DNA of 64,000 nucleotides, taken from contig DVLI01000017.1 in NCBI GenBank assembly GCA_018715595.1, forward strand, positions 1-64,000, in the 5' to 3' direction. The position numbers were made by a program, and so were the translations under genes. Shown here in pieces: positions 1-6,606 of the stretch. Within the stretch, counting starts at the first letter, position 1. Every line of letters starts with the position of its first letter. The notes under the pieces were generated by a model. That model saw only the letters and a list, made by a program, of their open reading frames with translations, was not told the origin of the DNA and did no database searches. The DNA comes from Candidatus Caccoplasma merdavium. Lineage in GTDB: Bacteria > Bacteroidota > Bacteroidia > Bacteroidales > UBA11471.

Positions 1-332
1 GAGGTGCGGTAGAATATGCCGTCGCTCGAAACGAAAGGTTCCCCGTTGAGGGTCGCCTCGGCCAGGACGAATCCGTTGTAGGGTTGCGGACGGAAGATGA
101 GATCCACCCCTTCCGGAACGGATTCGGAGAAATTGCCCGGCAGGAGGGTGGAGTCGCCCATGATGACGCGTCCGCCCCCGTCGTTAAAGGAGACGTTGAG
201 TCGGAAAGTTTGTTCCACAGCGGTGCTGTCGTCGGGAGCCGCGGATGAGCGAGAAGCTGCGGTCATGCTGCTTAGTGACAAAAGCAAAAACGTCACAATC
301 AACGGTAATGGTGTAATTGCAAATGTTTTCAT
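1..332 (-). CDS. Secreted repeat-domain protein, 5' part only
   Basis: The gene starts at an ATG whose complement lies at 330-332 and stays open to the window edge, so only the first 110 codons are visible. The protein opens with a clear signal peptide (MKTFAITPLPLIVTFLLLS). A low-complexity Ser/Ala/Asp linker follows, then a beta-rich stretch that reads FNDGGGRVIMGDS, later VPEGVDLIFRPQP and then ATLNGEPF. That pattern (Gly-rich strand, VPEG, 'xxPxxGF', 'xxxxNG') is what I expect of the divergent InlB B-repeat family found in secreted Bacteroidales proteins; this is family knowledge, not a search result. It is probably exported and may be surface attached, with the substrate unknown. GC content matches the host chromosome, unlike the island on its right. 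No promoter match was found upstream. Confidence 0.7.
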   Translation of the reverse strand, partial: MKTFAITPLPLIVTFLLLSLSSMTAASRSSAAPDDSTAVEQTFRLNVSFNDGGGRVIMGDSTLLPGNFSESVPEGVDLIFRPQPYNGFVLAEATLNGEPFVSSDGIFYRT

Positions 333-794
333 AATTGAATAATATTAGAGTGTTTAAATATTTGAAGACAACAATATTGAGGTTTGATGGCAGAACTTTT
401 CTATGACGGAAACACTCTTTGAGAGTAGAGAGGGACCATTGTAAAAACATTTTTTTTCTTTCCATCCGCATCGAACGGAAATGACGTATGGTGGCTAAGA
501 TATAAAATTTATTGATACAGTAAAAGAATATCTTAAAAATTTTTAGAAATATACAGTAAAAAATTCGTAATTGAAAAACAAAAAGGCATTGTTCGGGAAC
601 TTCCTTGTTCAGTCGGTAAAAAGCGGAGCATTGTCGACCGTCTTTTCGGAGTTTTTATAGAACCAGTGAGAAAGAAATTTTCCGATGTTTTATTTCTTAT
701 ACCGATACCGGAATTGTGGCAAGTGGCGTCAGTCCAAATTTTGCCATGATTATCTGAGTTACAAAAAAAGGGAAGACGAAAATCTTCCCTTTTC
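333..794. other. Intergenic stretch between the left-edge gene and the tRNA-Lys island
   Basis: AT-rich sequence with no credible gene. The short open frame covering 184-471 on the minus strand runs through the real signal-peptide gene in another frame and is not coding. The only structure seen is the terminator hairpin at 763-793. No consensus promoter for the left-edge gene was found. Confidence 0.6.
763..793 (-). terminator. Original terminator of the tRNA-Lys gene
   Basis: A 7-bp stem (770-776 with 783-789) around a 6-nt loop is flanked by A-runs and T-runs, so it can terminate on either strand. On the minus strand it lies directly behind the tRNA-Lys 3' end fragment. It is probably the native terminator of that tRNA, now separated from the tRNA 5' half by the 12.7-kb island. 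Confidence 0.7.
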
Positions 795-849
795 TGTGAC
801 CCCGGAGGGGCTCGAACCCTCGACCCAATGATTAAGAGTCATTTGCTCT
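795..849. repeat. Left attachment-site direct repeat (attL core)
   Basis: This 55-bp sequence is identical to 13498-13552. It comprises the anticodon arm, T arm, acceptor 3' strand and discriminator of tRNA-Lys plus three bases beyond. The identity breaks at 850, where the left copy continues into a hairpin insertion. Confidence 0.85.
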
Positions 850-910
850 TCTTCGGCATCTGAAAGCTCGCTAATGCTCACTTTTGGATGCAACCAGCTG
901 AGCCATGGTC
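797..910 (-). pseudogene. tRNA-Lys(CTT)-like copy with 43-nt insertion in the D arm
   Basis: Read on the minus strand, 910 down to 797 aligns with the intact tRNA at 13500-13572 over its whole length. It has an altered acceptor 5' strand (GACCATG instead of GACTCCG, giving one A-G mismatch and a G-U pair) and an extra 43 nt at 850-892 inside the D arm. The insertion folds as a hairpin: arms 856-866 and 881-891 pair over 11 positions, two of them G-U. The anticodon arm (CUU) and T arm are intact. A functional Lys tRNA is unlikely with this D arm unless it is processed. It may be an island-borne mimic or a scar of an earlier insertion. Confidence 0.7.
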
Positions 911-968
911 ACTTATGAATCAGTAGAGTTGCAAAAATCACTCGCGATCTTATTGTTAATGCACTTTA

Positions 969-988
969 GTTTACACCTCGGTTTACAC
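969..988 (+). other. Paired GTTTACAC motifs, putative recombinase arm sites (left)
   Basis: GTTTACAC occurs at 969-976 and 981-988, 12 bp apart. The same octamer pair with the same 12-bp period and orientation occurs at the other island end (13394-13413). Paired direct repeats beside att cores are typical arm-type binding sites of tyrosine recombinases. That assignment is inference. Confidence 0.55.
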
Positions 989-1210
989 AATCTGTAATTG
1001 TTAATAATTGTATTGCTTATCTCATCTAAATATCGTTGGATGGGATTTCTATTCTCGTGATGTGAAGTTAGCAAATTGGGTTGAGTTGTGCAAATAAACA
1101 CAAGGAAATCAAGCGTATATGCTCATATTATTCAAGCGTTTCTGAACACTTGAAAAGCGATAGTATTCTAATAATAGAAATTATAGAATAAAGCAGCTTA
1201 CTTGAAAGGT

Positions 1211-1263
1211 AGTACTTTTTCAGAATCCTCCCTATAAACAAACTTTCCTTGAACAAATTTCCT
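1211..1263 (-). repeat. Spacer repeat, copy 1
   Basis: Member of the roughly 55-bp repeat family whose core reads CTCCCTATAAA (1228-1238 here). It lies 90 nt behind the stop codon of the ADP-ribosylglycohydrolase gene and is the last copy before the island end, with no gene following it. Confidence 0.65.
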
Positions 1264-1352
1264 GTATGTTCAGGTGCAACTTATTTTAATATCTTCTCAT
1301 GTATAATATTATAAACAAGCAATTGTTTTTCTTTATTTAATTGACATTTTAA

Positions 1353-2141
1353 TTATTTACAGACATATTTTTCATGGAATTGTTTCATCATGTCGATAAA
1401 TTCATTAGGAAGTCTTTCCAGTACTTCTTTTTTTATGTATGCCGGTATCTCCTTGTAAAAAGCCTCTGCTATTCCACCTGTTATTGCTCCCATTGTATCA
1501 GCATCTCCATTTAATGATATTGCTAAACGTATGGCACTTTCATAATCTGTACTTTCCAAAAACGCAATAATTGATTCTGGTACAGTTCCCTGACATGTTT
1601 CAACAAACCGATAATTTTTTCTTATCTCATTACAAGTTCTTCTAAGGTTATAGCCAAAATTCTTTTCAATATATTGCTTTATTACTTGTTTGGACTTCCC
1701 TATACGTGCCATAAAAATTGAAGTGGCTACAGCTTGTGCTCCTTTTATTCCTTCCGGATGGTTGTGTGTAACCTCTGCACTTTGTTTAGCTGCGTTTAGT
1801 GTTTCTTCTAATGTGTCAAAAGCCCATCCTACTGGACTAACCCTCATTGCAGAACCATTTCCAAAGCTGTTGTATGGTTTTGGGTCATTCTCTCGAAGCC
1901 ATTCAAAAAAGGAACTTCCATATCCTACTCCAATATAGCGATTACCATAGTCCTGCATAATTCCTAATAAGCTGTCTCCTGTCAGTAGCCAATCAGCATT
2001 TGCAACGGTCATCACCGTGTCATCAGTAAAATGGGATGAATCACCGTTGAAGAGTTTGAAATCAATTGTTTTTACAGGGCAGAACTCATAATATGAACCT
2101 ATTACGTCACCAGCAATTGCACCTAATAAAATATCATTCAT
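1353..2141 (-). CDS. ADP-ribosylglycohydrolase family protein
   Basis: A 262-residue protein of the DraG/ARH fold, which removes ADP-ribose from proteins or small molecules using two Mg2+ ions. Visible family signatures are GAIAGDVIGS (residues 7-16), TDDTVMT (39-45, first metal-binding cluster), GNGSAMR (94-100), a His-rich NHPEG segment (127-131) and DADTMGAITGGIAEA (213-227, second metal-binding cluster). The full domain is present, so it should be active, and it has no signal peptide, so it is cytoplasmic. A spacer repeat lies 24 nt upstream of the ATG and another 90 nt behind the stop, so the gene is framed like a cassette. Hydrolases of this fold can serve as immunity proteins against ADP-ribosylating interbacterial toxins (Tri1 type). 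That role here is inference from family and context; a nucleotide-metabolism role is the alternative. Confidence 0.85.
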   Translation of the reverse strand: MNDILLGAIAGDVIGSYYEFCPVKTIDFKLFNGDSSHFTDDTVMTVANADWLLTGDSLLGIMQDYGNRYIGVGYGSSFFEWLRENDPKPYNSFGNGSAMRVSPVGWAFDTLEETLNAAKQSAEVTHNHPEGIKGAQAVATSIFMARIGKSKQVIKQYIEKNFGYNLRRTCNEIRKNYRFVETCQGTVPESIIAFLESTDYESAIRLAISLNGDADTMGAITGGIAEAFYKEIPAYIKKEVLERLPNEFIDMMKQFHEKYVCK

Positions 2142-2165
2142 AACTAATTCATTTTAAAATCAATA

Positions 2166-2224
2166 TAGAGAACCTTTTTCAAAATTCCCCTATAAAACAG
2201 ACTTCCTTCAAAAAATGTACTCCT
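2166..2224 (-). repeat. Spacer repeat, copy 2
   Basis: Core CCCCTATAAAACAG at 2187-2200, flanked by T-rich and A-rich arms. It ends 24 nt upstream of the ADP-ribosylglycohydrolase start codon. Confidence 0.75.
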
Positions 2225-2323
2225 TCTCAAATACTACAAGGTAAGCCTTATTTCCTCGAATACCATAAAAAGGCAACTCTATCCTATTCTCTAATTATTG
2301 TGAGAAGTAAAGAAATGAGAAAA

Positions 2324-2354
2324 GCGTAACGAAGGGATAAAATATTCGTTGCGT
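2324..2354 (+). terminator. Hairpin, possible terminator
   Basis: A 10-bp stem with one G-U pair (2324-2333 with 2345-2354) and an 11-nt loop, followed on the plus strand by a T-rich run. No plus-strand gene ends here, so its role is unclear; it may be left over from a lost gene. Confidence 0.35.
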
Positions 2355-2506
2355 TTTATTTTTCTATTAGGGTAGCTAAGAAGAACCATGTATGTCAAAC
2401 AGCACAAATGTTTAGTTTATCTTTTCATGTTGTAAGTGATAGGAATGATTTGTAGTTAGACCGTATATTACAGTGGCTTGCATTATGAATTGCGCCTATT
2501 TTATGG

Positions 2507-2914
2507 TTATAACTCTACAACACAATAACACCACATGACATTTAGAAACTCTACATATATCTCAAATTCTCCAGATTTTCTTTGTAATATCCTTAAGATA
2601 CCTGAGTCTTTGTCTTGGTCAATAAATTTAATAACTATATGATAATCTCCATCTGAATCATAGAATGAGGTAACAAATTCTTGCAGATGATATACTTGAG
2701 CAATAGGAGAATATATAGTTGCAATATCTGTATCAAAGTTTATCGTTAGCAACATATCTGACGATTCCCATTCACTCCATCCTGACCAAGAAGATGTATA
2801 AGTATTATATGAATTTGTAGAAAATGCTACAGTTCGATAATGTAGTGTTTGGGAATAAGATGATATTCCCATAAGAAGAAATATAGCAATAAACAGTCTG
2901 GTTTTCATTTTCAC
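2507..2914 (-). CDS. Small secreted protein of unknown function
   Basis: A 135-residue protein with an N-terminal signal peptide (cleavage probably after the SSYSQ segment, near residue 22). The mature part has many aromatic and beta-prone residues, with a SWSGWSEWESS stretch followed by alternating hydrophobic strands, so a small periplasmic or surface beta-sandwich is likely. I do not recognise the family. Spacer repeat copy 3 ends 21 nt upstream of the start codon, so the gene follows the cassette pattern. Base composition is AT-rich like the rest of the island. A periplasmic immunity protein is one possibility given the neighbours, but nothing in the sequence proves it. Confidence 0.65.
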   Translation of the reverse strand: MKMKTRLFIAIFLLMGISSYSQTLHYRTVAFSTNSYNTYTSSWSGWSEWESSDMLLTINFDTDIATIYSPIAQVYHLQEFVTSFYDSDGDYHIVIKFIDQDKDSGILRILQRKSGEFEIYVEFLNVMWCYCVVEL

Positions 2915-2935
2915 AATAGTTTATATCTAGGCGAT

Positions 2936-2988
2936 AGTACTTTTTTCAAATTCTCCCTATAAAACAGGATTCTTAGAAAAAAGTACCT
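2936..2988 (-). repeat. Spacer repeat, copy 3 (best-formed inverted repeat)
   Basis: The arms 2937-2947 and 2976-2986 are perfectly complementary over 11 bp (GTACTTTTTTC) around a 28-nt spacer carrying TTCTCCCTATAAAACAG. It begins 21 nt upstream of the 2507-2914 start and ends 15 nt behind the stop of the next gene, so it fills the whole junction. Confidence 0.8.
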
Positions 2989-3003
2989 TTATGCCCATAA
3001 TAT

Positions 3004-3615
3004 TTATTCAGGTCTGAATCCCTTTATCTCAATTCTTTCCTTTTGTTCTAGTTCTTTGCTCAACGTGCTAAATTCACCCTGTACTTTCTGCAGGGCAAGA
3101 AAGAAACCGTTTAACATAGATTTTAGATATACTTTATAATCAGGGATGTCATAAGCAAAATATATTGCTATTTTGCAAAATGCAATAATACTCCCTTCCT
3201 CTTTTCTTATAGTATATAAACTTGTAATGGCACAACACTCATTTGCCTTATTAATAGCATGTTTTAAACTATCTGCATTAGGATCATTTATCCCAATTTC
3301 TATCCATGGAGAACTATAAATCCAAATGAAAGGAGTGTCATTATTTGCGCTTATGGAAAAAGTTTCTCCTTGGTATGCGAAGACTATAAAATTCTCATCG
3401 TCTATCTCATATTGGCAACCTATGTCTGTTAATGTTTTCAACAAAAAATTCCTTGTCTGATACTCGTCTTTATTTTTGGCATTGTTAAAGACTTCATTTG
3501 TTTTTTCATAATCAGACTTTCCTTTCTTGCCTTTTTTGTCGGCAGCTCTCTTTTTTCTAACAATATACGTGATAGCCATTACGATAAGACATAATACTAC
3601 AAGTCCAGATTCCAT
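3004..3615 (-). CDS. Membrane-anchored protein of unknown function
   Basis: A 203-residue protein. Residues 4-19 form one transmembrane helix, followed at once by a strongly basic stretch (RKKRAADKKGKKGK), which by the positive-inside rule puts the rest in the cytoplasm. The soluble domain alternates strands and helices (NFLLKTLTDIGCQYEIDDENFIVFAYQGETFSI is not shown in full here; its start and end are near residues 56 and 88). It loosely resembles the small alpha/beta folds of secretion-chaperone or YbjN-like proteins, but I do not assign it. The gene lies between spacer repeat copies 3 and 4. A role as an inner-membrane-tethered immunity protein is speculative. Confidence 0.6.
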   Translation of the reverse strand: MESGLVVLCLIVMAITYIVRKKRAADKKGKKGKSDYEKTNEVFNNAKNKDEYQTRNFLLKTLTDIGCQYEIDDENFIVFAYQGETFSISANNDTPFIWIYSSPWIEIGINDPNADSLKHAINKANECCAITSLYTIRKEEGSIIAFCKIAIYFAYDIPDYKVYLKSMLNGFFLALQKVQGEFSTLSKELEQKERIEIKGFRPE

Positions 3616-3679
3616 ATCAATTGATATTTTTAGTTTGTTTTTAGTACTTAAAATTCTTCTATTTCTTCGTTATAAGTTC

Positions 3680-3734
3680 AGAGGACTTTTAAAATTCACT
3701 CTATAATACTGGTATTTCTTCTAAAAATGTTCCC
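3680..3734 (-). repeat. Spacer repeat, copy 4
   Basis: Diverged copy (core CACTCTATAATAC at 3697-3709). It starts 5 nt behind the stop codon of the small lipoprotein gene and ends 64 nt upstream of the 3004-3615 start. Confidence 0.6.
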
Positions 3735-3739
3735 TTGTT

Positions 3740-3961
3740 TTATATCCGATTTTCAATCTGTTCAAATGGAAAATCCATTTTGCCATTCTCATAAAACGAA
3801 ATGCTGTCAAGAGCATTTACATAGCCACTTCCATATTCTACCATTTCCCATTTGCCAACTATCAGGTTGTCAATGGAAACAGATTGTTGCTTGTTGTCAC
3901 AACTCCAAATAAGTAGCAAAGTAAGCATCGTAAAATAGAATGGTATTTGTTTCATCTGCAT
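3740..3961 (-). CDS. Short lipoprotein, probably a truncated lipocalin-like protein
   Basis: A 73-residue product with a lipoprotein signal (hydrophobic helix ending in LLLIWSC, Cys at residue 21). The start of a small beta-barrel follows: LIVGKWEMVEYGSG, then DSISFYENGKMDFPF. The 'xxGxWxxxxY ... F..NG.......' pattern is typical of lipocalin-like lipoproteins of Bacteroidota, which usually run to 120 residues or more. Here the frame stops shortly after the second strand, and a spacer repeat begins 5 nt later. The gene therefore looks cut off exactly at a repeat boundary, as if the 3' part had been replaced during a recombination event. A naturally short protein cannot be excluded. Confidence 0.55.
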   Translation of the reverse strand: MQMKQIPFYFTMLTLLLIWSCDNKQQSVSIDNLIVGKWEMVEYGSGYVNALDSISFYENGKMDFPFEQIENRI

Positions 3962-3994
3962 ATCTACTTTTGAATTTTATCTGTTCTTAATTAT

Positions 3995-4049
3995 AGTAAA
4001 ACTTTTTCTTGACTGTCTATATAAATAGAAATTTGTTCAAAAAGATTTC
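3995..4049 (-). repeat. Spacer repeat, copy 5 (weak)
   Basis: The most divergent copy. The position, the CTATATAAA core near 4016-4024 and the T-rich/A-rich arms are kept. It overlaps the stop codon of the zinc-ribbon gene and ends 33 nt upstream of the short lipoprotein gene. Confidence 0.45.
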
Positions 4050-4350
4050 AGCAAATATCATCCCATAGAACTGTCTGAATCATTTTCTTACCACACACAG
4101 GACAACCCTTATCCCATTTCTGCATCTTGGCTGTACAACATTTTGATAATGGAAATTCTCCGGTTTGTTCCTTTTCATAAGGGACATTAATGCTCTCCAC
4201 CTTTTTACACGCAGGGCATTGAAGTTGGATATAGTTGTATTCAGAGAACAACCTACCACCCTCTGACAACCTATCTATGGTATATCCACAATCGGGACAT
4301 TCGTATTTATAAAAGGTATGTGACATATTCGATATTTTGATTGATTGCAA
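4048..4350 (-). CDS. Small multi-zinc-ribbon protein
   Basis: A protein of up to 100 residues with four Cys pairs: CPDC (about residue 19), CPAC (about 46), a CC pair (about 71) and CPVC (about 84). Together they would form two zinc ribbons, the first enclosing a short GGRLFSEYNY hairpin. No other domain is visible. Such proteins are cytoplasmic and often bind nucleic acid or act as small adaptors; no specific role can be assigned. A second in-frame ATG at 4326 (MSHTFYK) begins just before the first Cys pair and may be the true start. The gene follows 33 nt behind the 4384-5238 gene and ends inside spacer repeat copy 5. Confidence 0.65.
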   Translation of the reverse strand: MQSIKISNMSHTFYKYECPDCGYTIDRLSEGGRLFSEYNYIQLQCPACKKVESINVPYEKEQTGEFPLSKCCTAKMQKWDKGCPVCGKKMIQTVLWDDIC

Positions 4351-4383
4351 ACTCTATTTATTGAGCGATTTAGGATTAATTGG

Positions 4384-5238
4384 TCATTGCTTCTCTAATT
4401 CTTCCTCTATGTATAACTCTGTGTTTTCATGAATAGAAATAACTTCCATTTTTTTAGCTTCAACTTTTATAGCATTTCCACAAGTGAAGGTCAGAGTGTC
4501 AGCGTGTTCTTGAATTTTGTTAGTAGGATAAAATCTTATTAAAGCAGTTTCACTACTTCTAATAGAAAAACATTCTAATTCGTGGAATCTAAAACGAACA
4601 TCTTTATTTATATATTCCATTTGTTTTGTTTTAGGTTCATATGTCTGACAATCACCCGTAATGGTAAGCTCTATTTCTTTATGAGTTTCTTCTTTAATTA
4701 CAACATTAGATATTCTATATGGGTTATAAGGCATATCGCATCCGTTAATAAGAATGTCTAATCCTTTTATTGTCTTTTCTTTATTCAGTAAATATGGATA
4801 TATTGAAGAGTCAATTTTGCAATTATTCCTTACTTCGTTGTGTAGATTGAGAATATATAGTTGTTTAACATAGTAATCTCTTATCTCTTCTGACTTTGTT
4901 GTTTTTATAACTTCTGTATATATATATTTCTGCTTCTCATAATCACCTGTTTGTGGCATTGCACAACATATCAAATCATAGAAATCAATTTTATCACGAA
5001 TAGGCTGTGCCATTTGAAAAGCAGCTATTATATTGGCACAGCAAAAATCTTCAAACATTTTATCTTTTAAACTTCTGAAATCATCATATCCCCAATATGC
5101 AATAGGTATTGGAACTGTAAAAGGACGTGCAAGCATAAAATCCTTTCTACACTTTTCTATTGTGTTTTGCACACCACTCTCGAAAAGTGCTTTAATGATT
5201 TCTATCCTATTGTTTTTTACTAATTCATTCCAAACCAT
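4384..5238 (-). CDS. Cytoplasmic protein of unknown function
   Basis: A 284-residue protein with no signal peptide or membrane segment. The first 150 residues look helical (WNELVKNNRIEIIKALFESG at the start). The last 130 look like a beta-sandwich with alternating polar and hydrophobic residues, ending in a charged EEELEKQ tail. I recognise no family. The two-part architecture and location in the cassette row fit an orphan immunity or defence-related protein, but this is context only. The 33-nt gap to the downstream zinc-ribbon gene suggests co-transcription. There is no spacer repeat on either side of this gene. Confidence 0.6.
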   Translation of the reverse strand: MVWNELVKNNRIEIIKALFESGVQNTIEKCRKDFMLARPFTVPIPIAYWGYDDFRSLKDKMFEDFCCANIIAAFQMAQPIRDKIDFYDLICCAMPQTGDYEKQKYIYTEVIKTTKSEEIRDYYVKQLYILNLHNEVRNNCKIDSSIYPYLLNKEKTIKGLDILINGCDMPYNPYRISNVVIKEETHKEIELTITGDCQTYEPKTKQMEYINKDVRFRFHELECFSIRSSETALIRFYPTNKIQEHADTLTFTCGNAIKVEAKKMEVISIHENTELYIEEELEKQ

Positions 5239-5310
5239 TGTAAAGTCTAAATGTTAATCATAATTATGGAAGTATTGATATATGGCACAATCAAAACAGA
5301 ATCTTCACAT

Positions 5311-5592
5311 TCACTTCAATGCACGAACTATCATCGAAAATATGATAAAAGCAATGACAACTGCAATTATGGATGCTAAACATCCTCTACCGTTGGTATC
5401 GTTATTATTCTTCTTGAACGCATTATAAGCACCATAACCAATAAAAGCCAAGATAATGAAAAACCATATCGGACTGAATGAAGAATCTCCATCACGGACA
5501 GAATAATCTCTTCCGTAATCGTCCCGACCAGCAAAAGCATTCACTATGGTTAAGAAGCAACCTAAGCAACTGACTAATAGTTTTTTAATCAT
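5311..5592 (-). CDS. Small membrane protein of unknown function
   Basis: A 93-residue protein with an N-terminal signal peptide (MIKKLLVSCLGCFLTIVNAFA), a short charged periplasmic loop rich in Asp, Arg and Tyr, and two hydrophobic helices (about residues 41-57 and 73-89) separated by a polar KKNNNDTNGRG turn. It could be a two-helix inner-membrane protein. Small membrane proteins of this layout occur among immunity proteins to membrane-targeting toxins, but no family assignment is possible. It lies 23 nt behind the 5616-6224 gene, suggesting that the two are transcribed together. Confidence 0.6.
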   Translation of the reverse strand: MIKKLLVSCLGCFLTIVNAFAGRDDYGRDYSVRDGDSSFSPIWFFIILAFIGYGAYNAFKKNNNDTNGRGCLASIIAVVIAFIIFSMIVRALK

Positions 5593-5615
5593 ATTTCAAA
5601 TAAACACATTCTAAT

Positions 5616-6224
5616 TCAACGAGAAGTATAGCAAACATTTTCTGCAAAATATCCATTCAAAATTCGTATTGTGCAAGGGATTTGTCCTGAATACCCCTCA
5701 CGGCATATTTTACCATGAACTCGTTCTTCTTCAAAATAAATATGTTTATTTCCTATAAACTGGACTAGTCCTTGTAAAACTTCTCTTAATGTAATATATG
5801 GAATAGCTTTTCTAATTAAGTCGAAAACATAAGTATTTATAGTCCCTTTGGGGCTATAAACCACACCATCATTAAATCGCCCTTTTGTAAGCAATCTTCG
5901 AACATCTAAACGTAATGTTTTGTGTGTGGATAGAGATATTAGATTAATCCCTGTAATGGGTGCACAATCCTGTTCTGAAAAAACAGGTTTGTCGTAACCA
6001 TATTCTGTACTGATTCCTCTACACCAAGCATAGGGTTGATTTGCAAGATAAAATCGTTCATTTATCGGTACATCTATAAAATAGTCTACATTAGCACCAT
6101 ATTTTTTTATGAACTCTCCCCAGGGGATATTTCCTCCTACCCCCATGAAATTAGTCAAACCTCTATTTATGTATTCATCTATCTGCGTTTGACTATAATA
6201 ATAAGCAGCTTGAAGCCTTGCCAT
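5616..6224 (-). CDS. Protein of unknown function, possibly the remnant of a larger protein
   Basis: A 202-residue product without signal peptide. An in-frame TGA lies four codons upstream of the ATG, so the coding region cannot extend further at the N-terminus. The sequence is rich in Tyr, Arg and Asn and contains WGEFIKKYGANVDYFID and VVYSPKGTINTYVFDLI segments with no family that I recognise. Upstream lies the large imperfect palindrome at 6279-6499. Its abrupt start next to that structure leaves open that it is the C-terminal piece of a longer toxin or effector. It is also compatible with an intact cytoplasmic immunity protein co-transcribed with the small membrane protein gene 23 nt downstream. 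Confidence 0.55.
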   Translation of the reverse strand: MARLQAAYYYSQTQIDEYINRGLTNFMGVGGNIPWGEFIKKYGANVDYFIDVPINERFYLANQPYAWCRGISTEYGYDKPVFSEQDCAPITGINLISLSTHKTLRLDVRRLLTKGRFNDGVVYSPKGTINTYVFDLIRKAIPYITLREVLQGLVQFIGNKHIYFEEERVHGKICREGYSGQIPCTIRILNGYFAENVCYTSR

Positions 6225-6606
6225 ACGGAGCTTTCATCGTCCCTCATCCTCCATTGGAACGGCTAAGTTATTATATGCGAAAAGCGTGAGGACTGTATCT
6301 TGCTTATCCTCTTATCGGGCTTCTCGCATTGCCTATGGAGTGGATAAGCAACAGCCACTCACGCCATGCGAGTATATAGTTCTCCCTTTCGGGATAGTAT
6401 ATATCCGTAGCGTGAGCGTTGTTGCTACCCATCCTACTCCATATCCAATTTTGCGAGAATTCGATAAGAAGGACGAGTTCAATAACGCTCTTCGTTCTCT
6501 TATGTCTGACAACCTTTCGGAAGTCAGCCACAAAGTTAGCAAAAAAGCGTTGAATATCTGTATCTAAATGAAATATATTTGCTGAATCCTGCTAAATAAC
6601 AGTATT
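6225..6606. other. Gene-free stretch dominated by a long palindrome
   Basis: Open frames exist on both strands here, but they mirror each other because the sequence is a long imperfect inverted repeat (6279-6499), so none is taken as a gene. The remainder is AT-rich linker on both sides. Confidence 0.55.
6279..6499. repeat. 221-bp imperfect palindrome
   Basis: The left arm, 6279-6366, and the right arm, 6409-6499, are complementary with small gaps: matching blocks include CTTATCG, TTCTCGCA, TATGGAGT, GGAT, AGCAACA and CTCACGC. The central 42 nt hold a further hairpin (CCC TTTC GGG flanked by TATA arms). A transcript would fold into one rod about 90 bp long. It could be a structured RNA, an inverted duplication of an older element, or a recombination or replication site. 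By-eye alignment only. Confidence 0.6.

Larger units (their letters stand above)
913..1352. other. Left end of island, no gene
   Basis: No convincing gene: the 62-codon minus frame at 913-1101 has no family features and overlaps the putative recombinase sites. The stretch holds the paired GTTTACAC motifs at 969-988 and one copy of the spacer repeat at 1211-1263. The rest is featureless AT-rich sequence. Confidence 0.5.
2142..2506. other. Non-coding gap between two cassettes
   Basis: Contains spacer repeat copy 2 (2166-2224) directly upstream of the ADP-ribosylglycohydrolase gene and a hairpin at 2324-2354. No open frame of note remains. It could be a decayed cassette, because elsewhere the repeat sits within about 20 nt of the preceding stop codon. 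Confidence 0.45.

Noticed and set aside
184-471. Minus-strand 95-codon frame at the left edge
   Set aside because: A frame shifted by one base gives a clear signal peptide and repeat domain starting at 332; the 95-codon frame has no such features.
797-910. Second functional tRNA-Lys gene
   Set aside because: The 43-nt insertion in the D arm and the mismatch in the acceptor stem make normal folding unlikely, and no promoter match lies upstream.
913-1101. 62-codon minus frame at the left island end
   Set aside because: No family features, and it overlaps the paired GTTTACAC sites and the hairpin region.
2936-2988. Rho-independent terminator at the spacer repeat
   Set aside because: The stem is A/T-only apart from GTAC and the loop is 28 nt, unlike the GC-rich terminators found elsewhere in the island.
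6286-6567. Open frames on both strands at 6286-6567
   Set aside because: They mirror each other because the sequence is a long inverted repeat; neither has recognisable protein features.
6225-6606. Group II intron or reverse transcriptase remnant
   Set aside because: The folding suggested an intron at first, but no intron boundary motif, domain V or reverse transcriptase motif was found.
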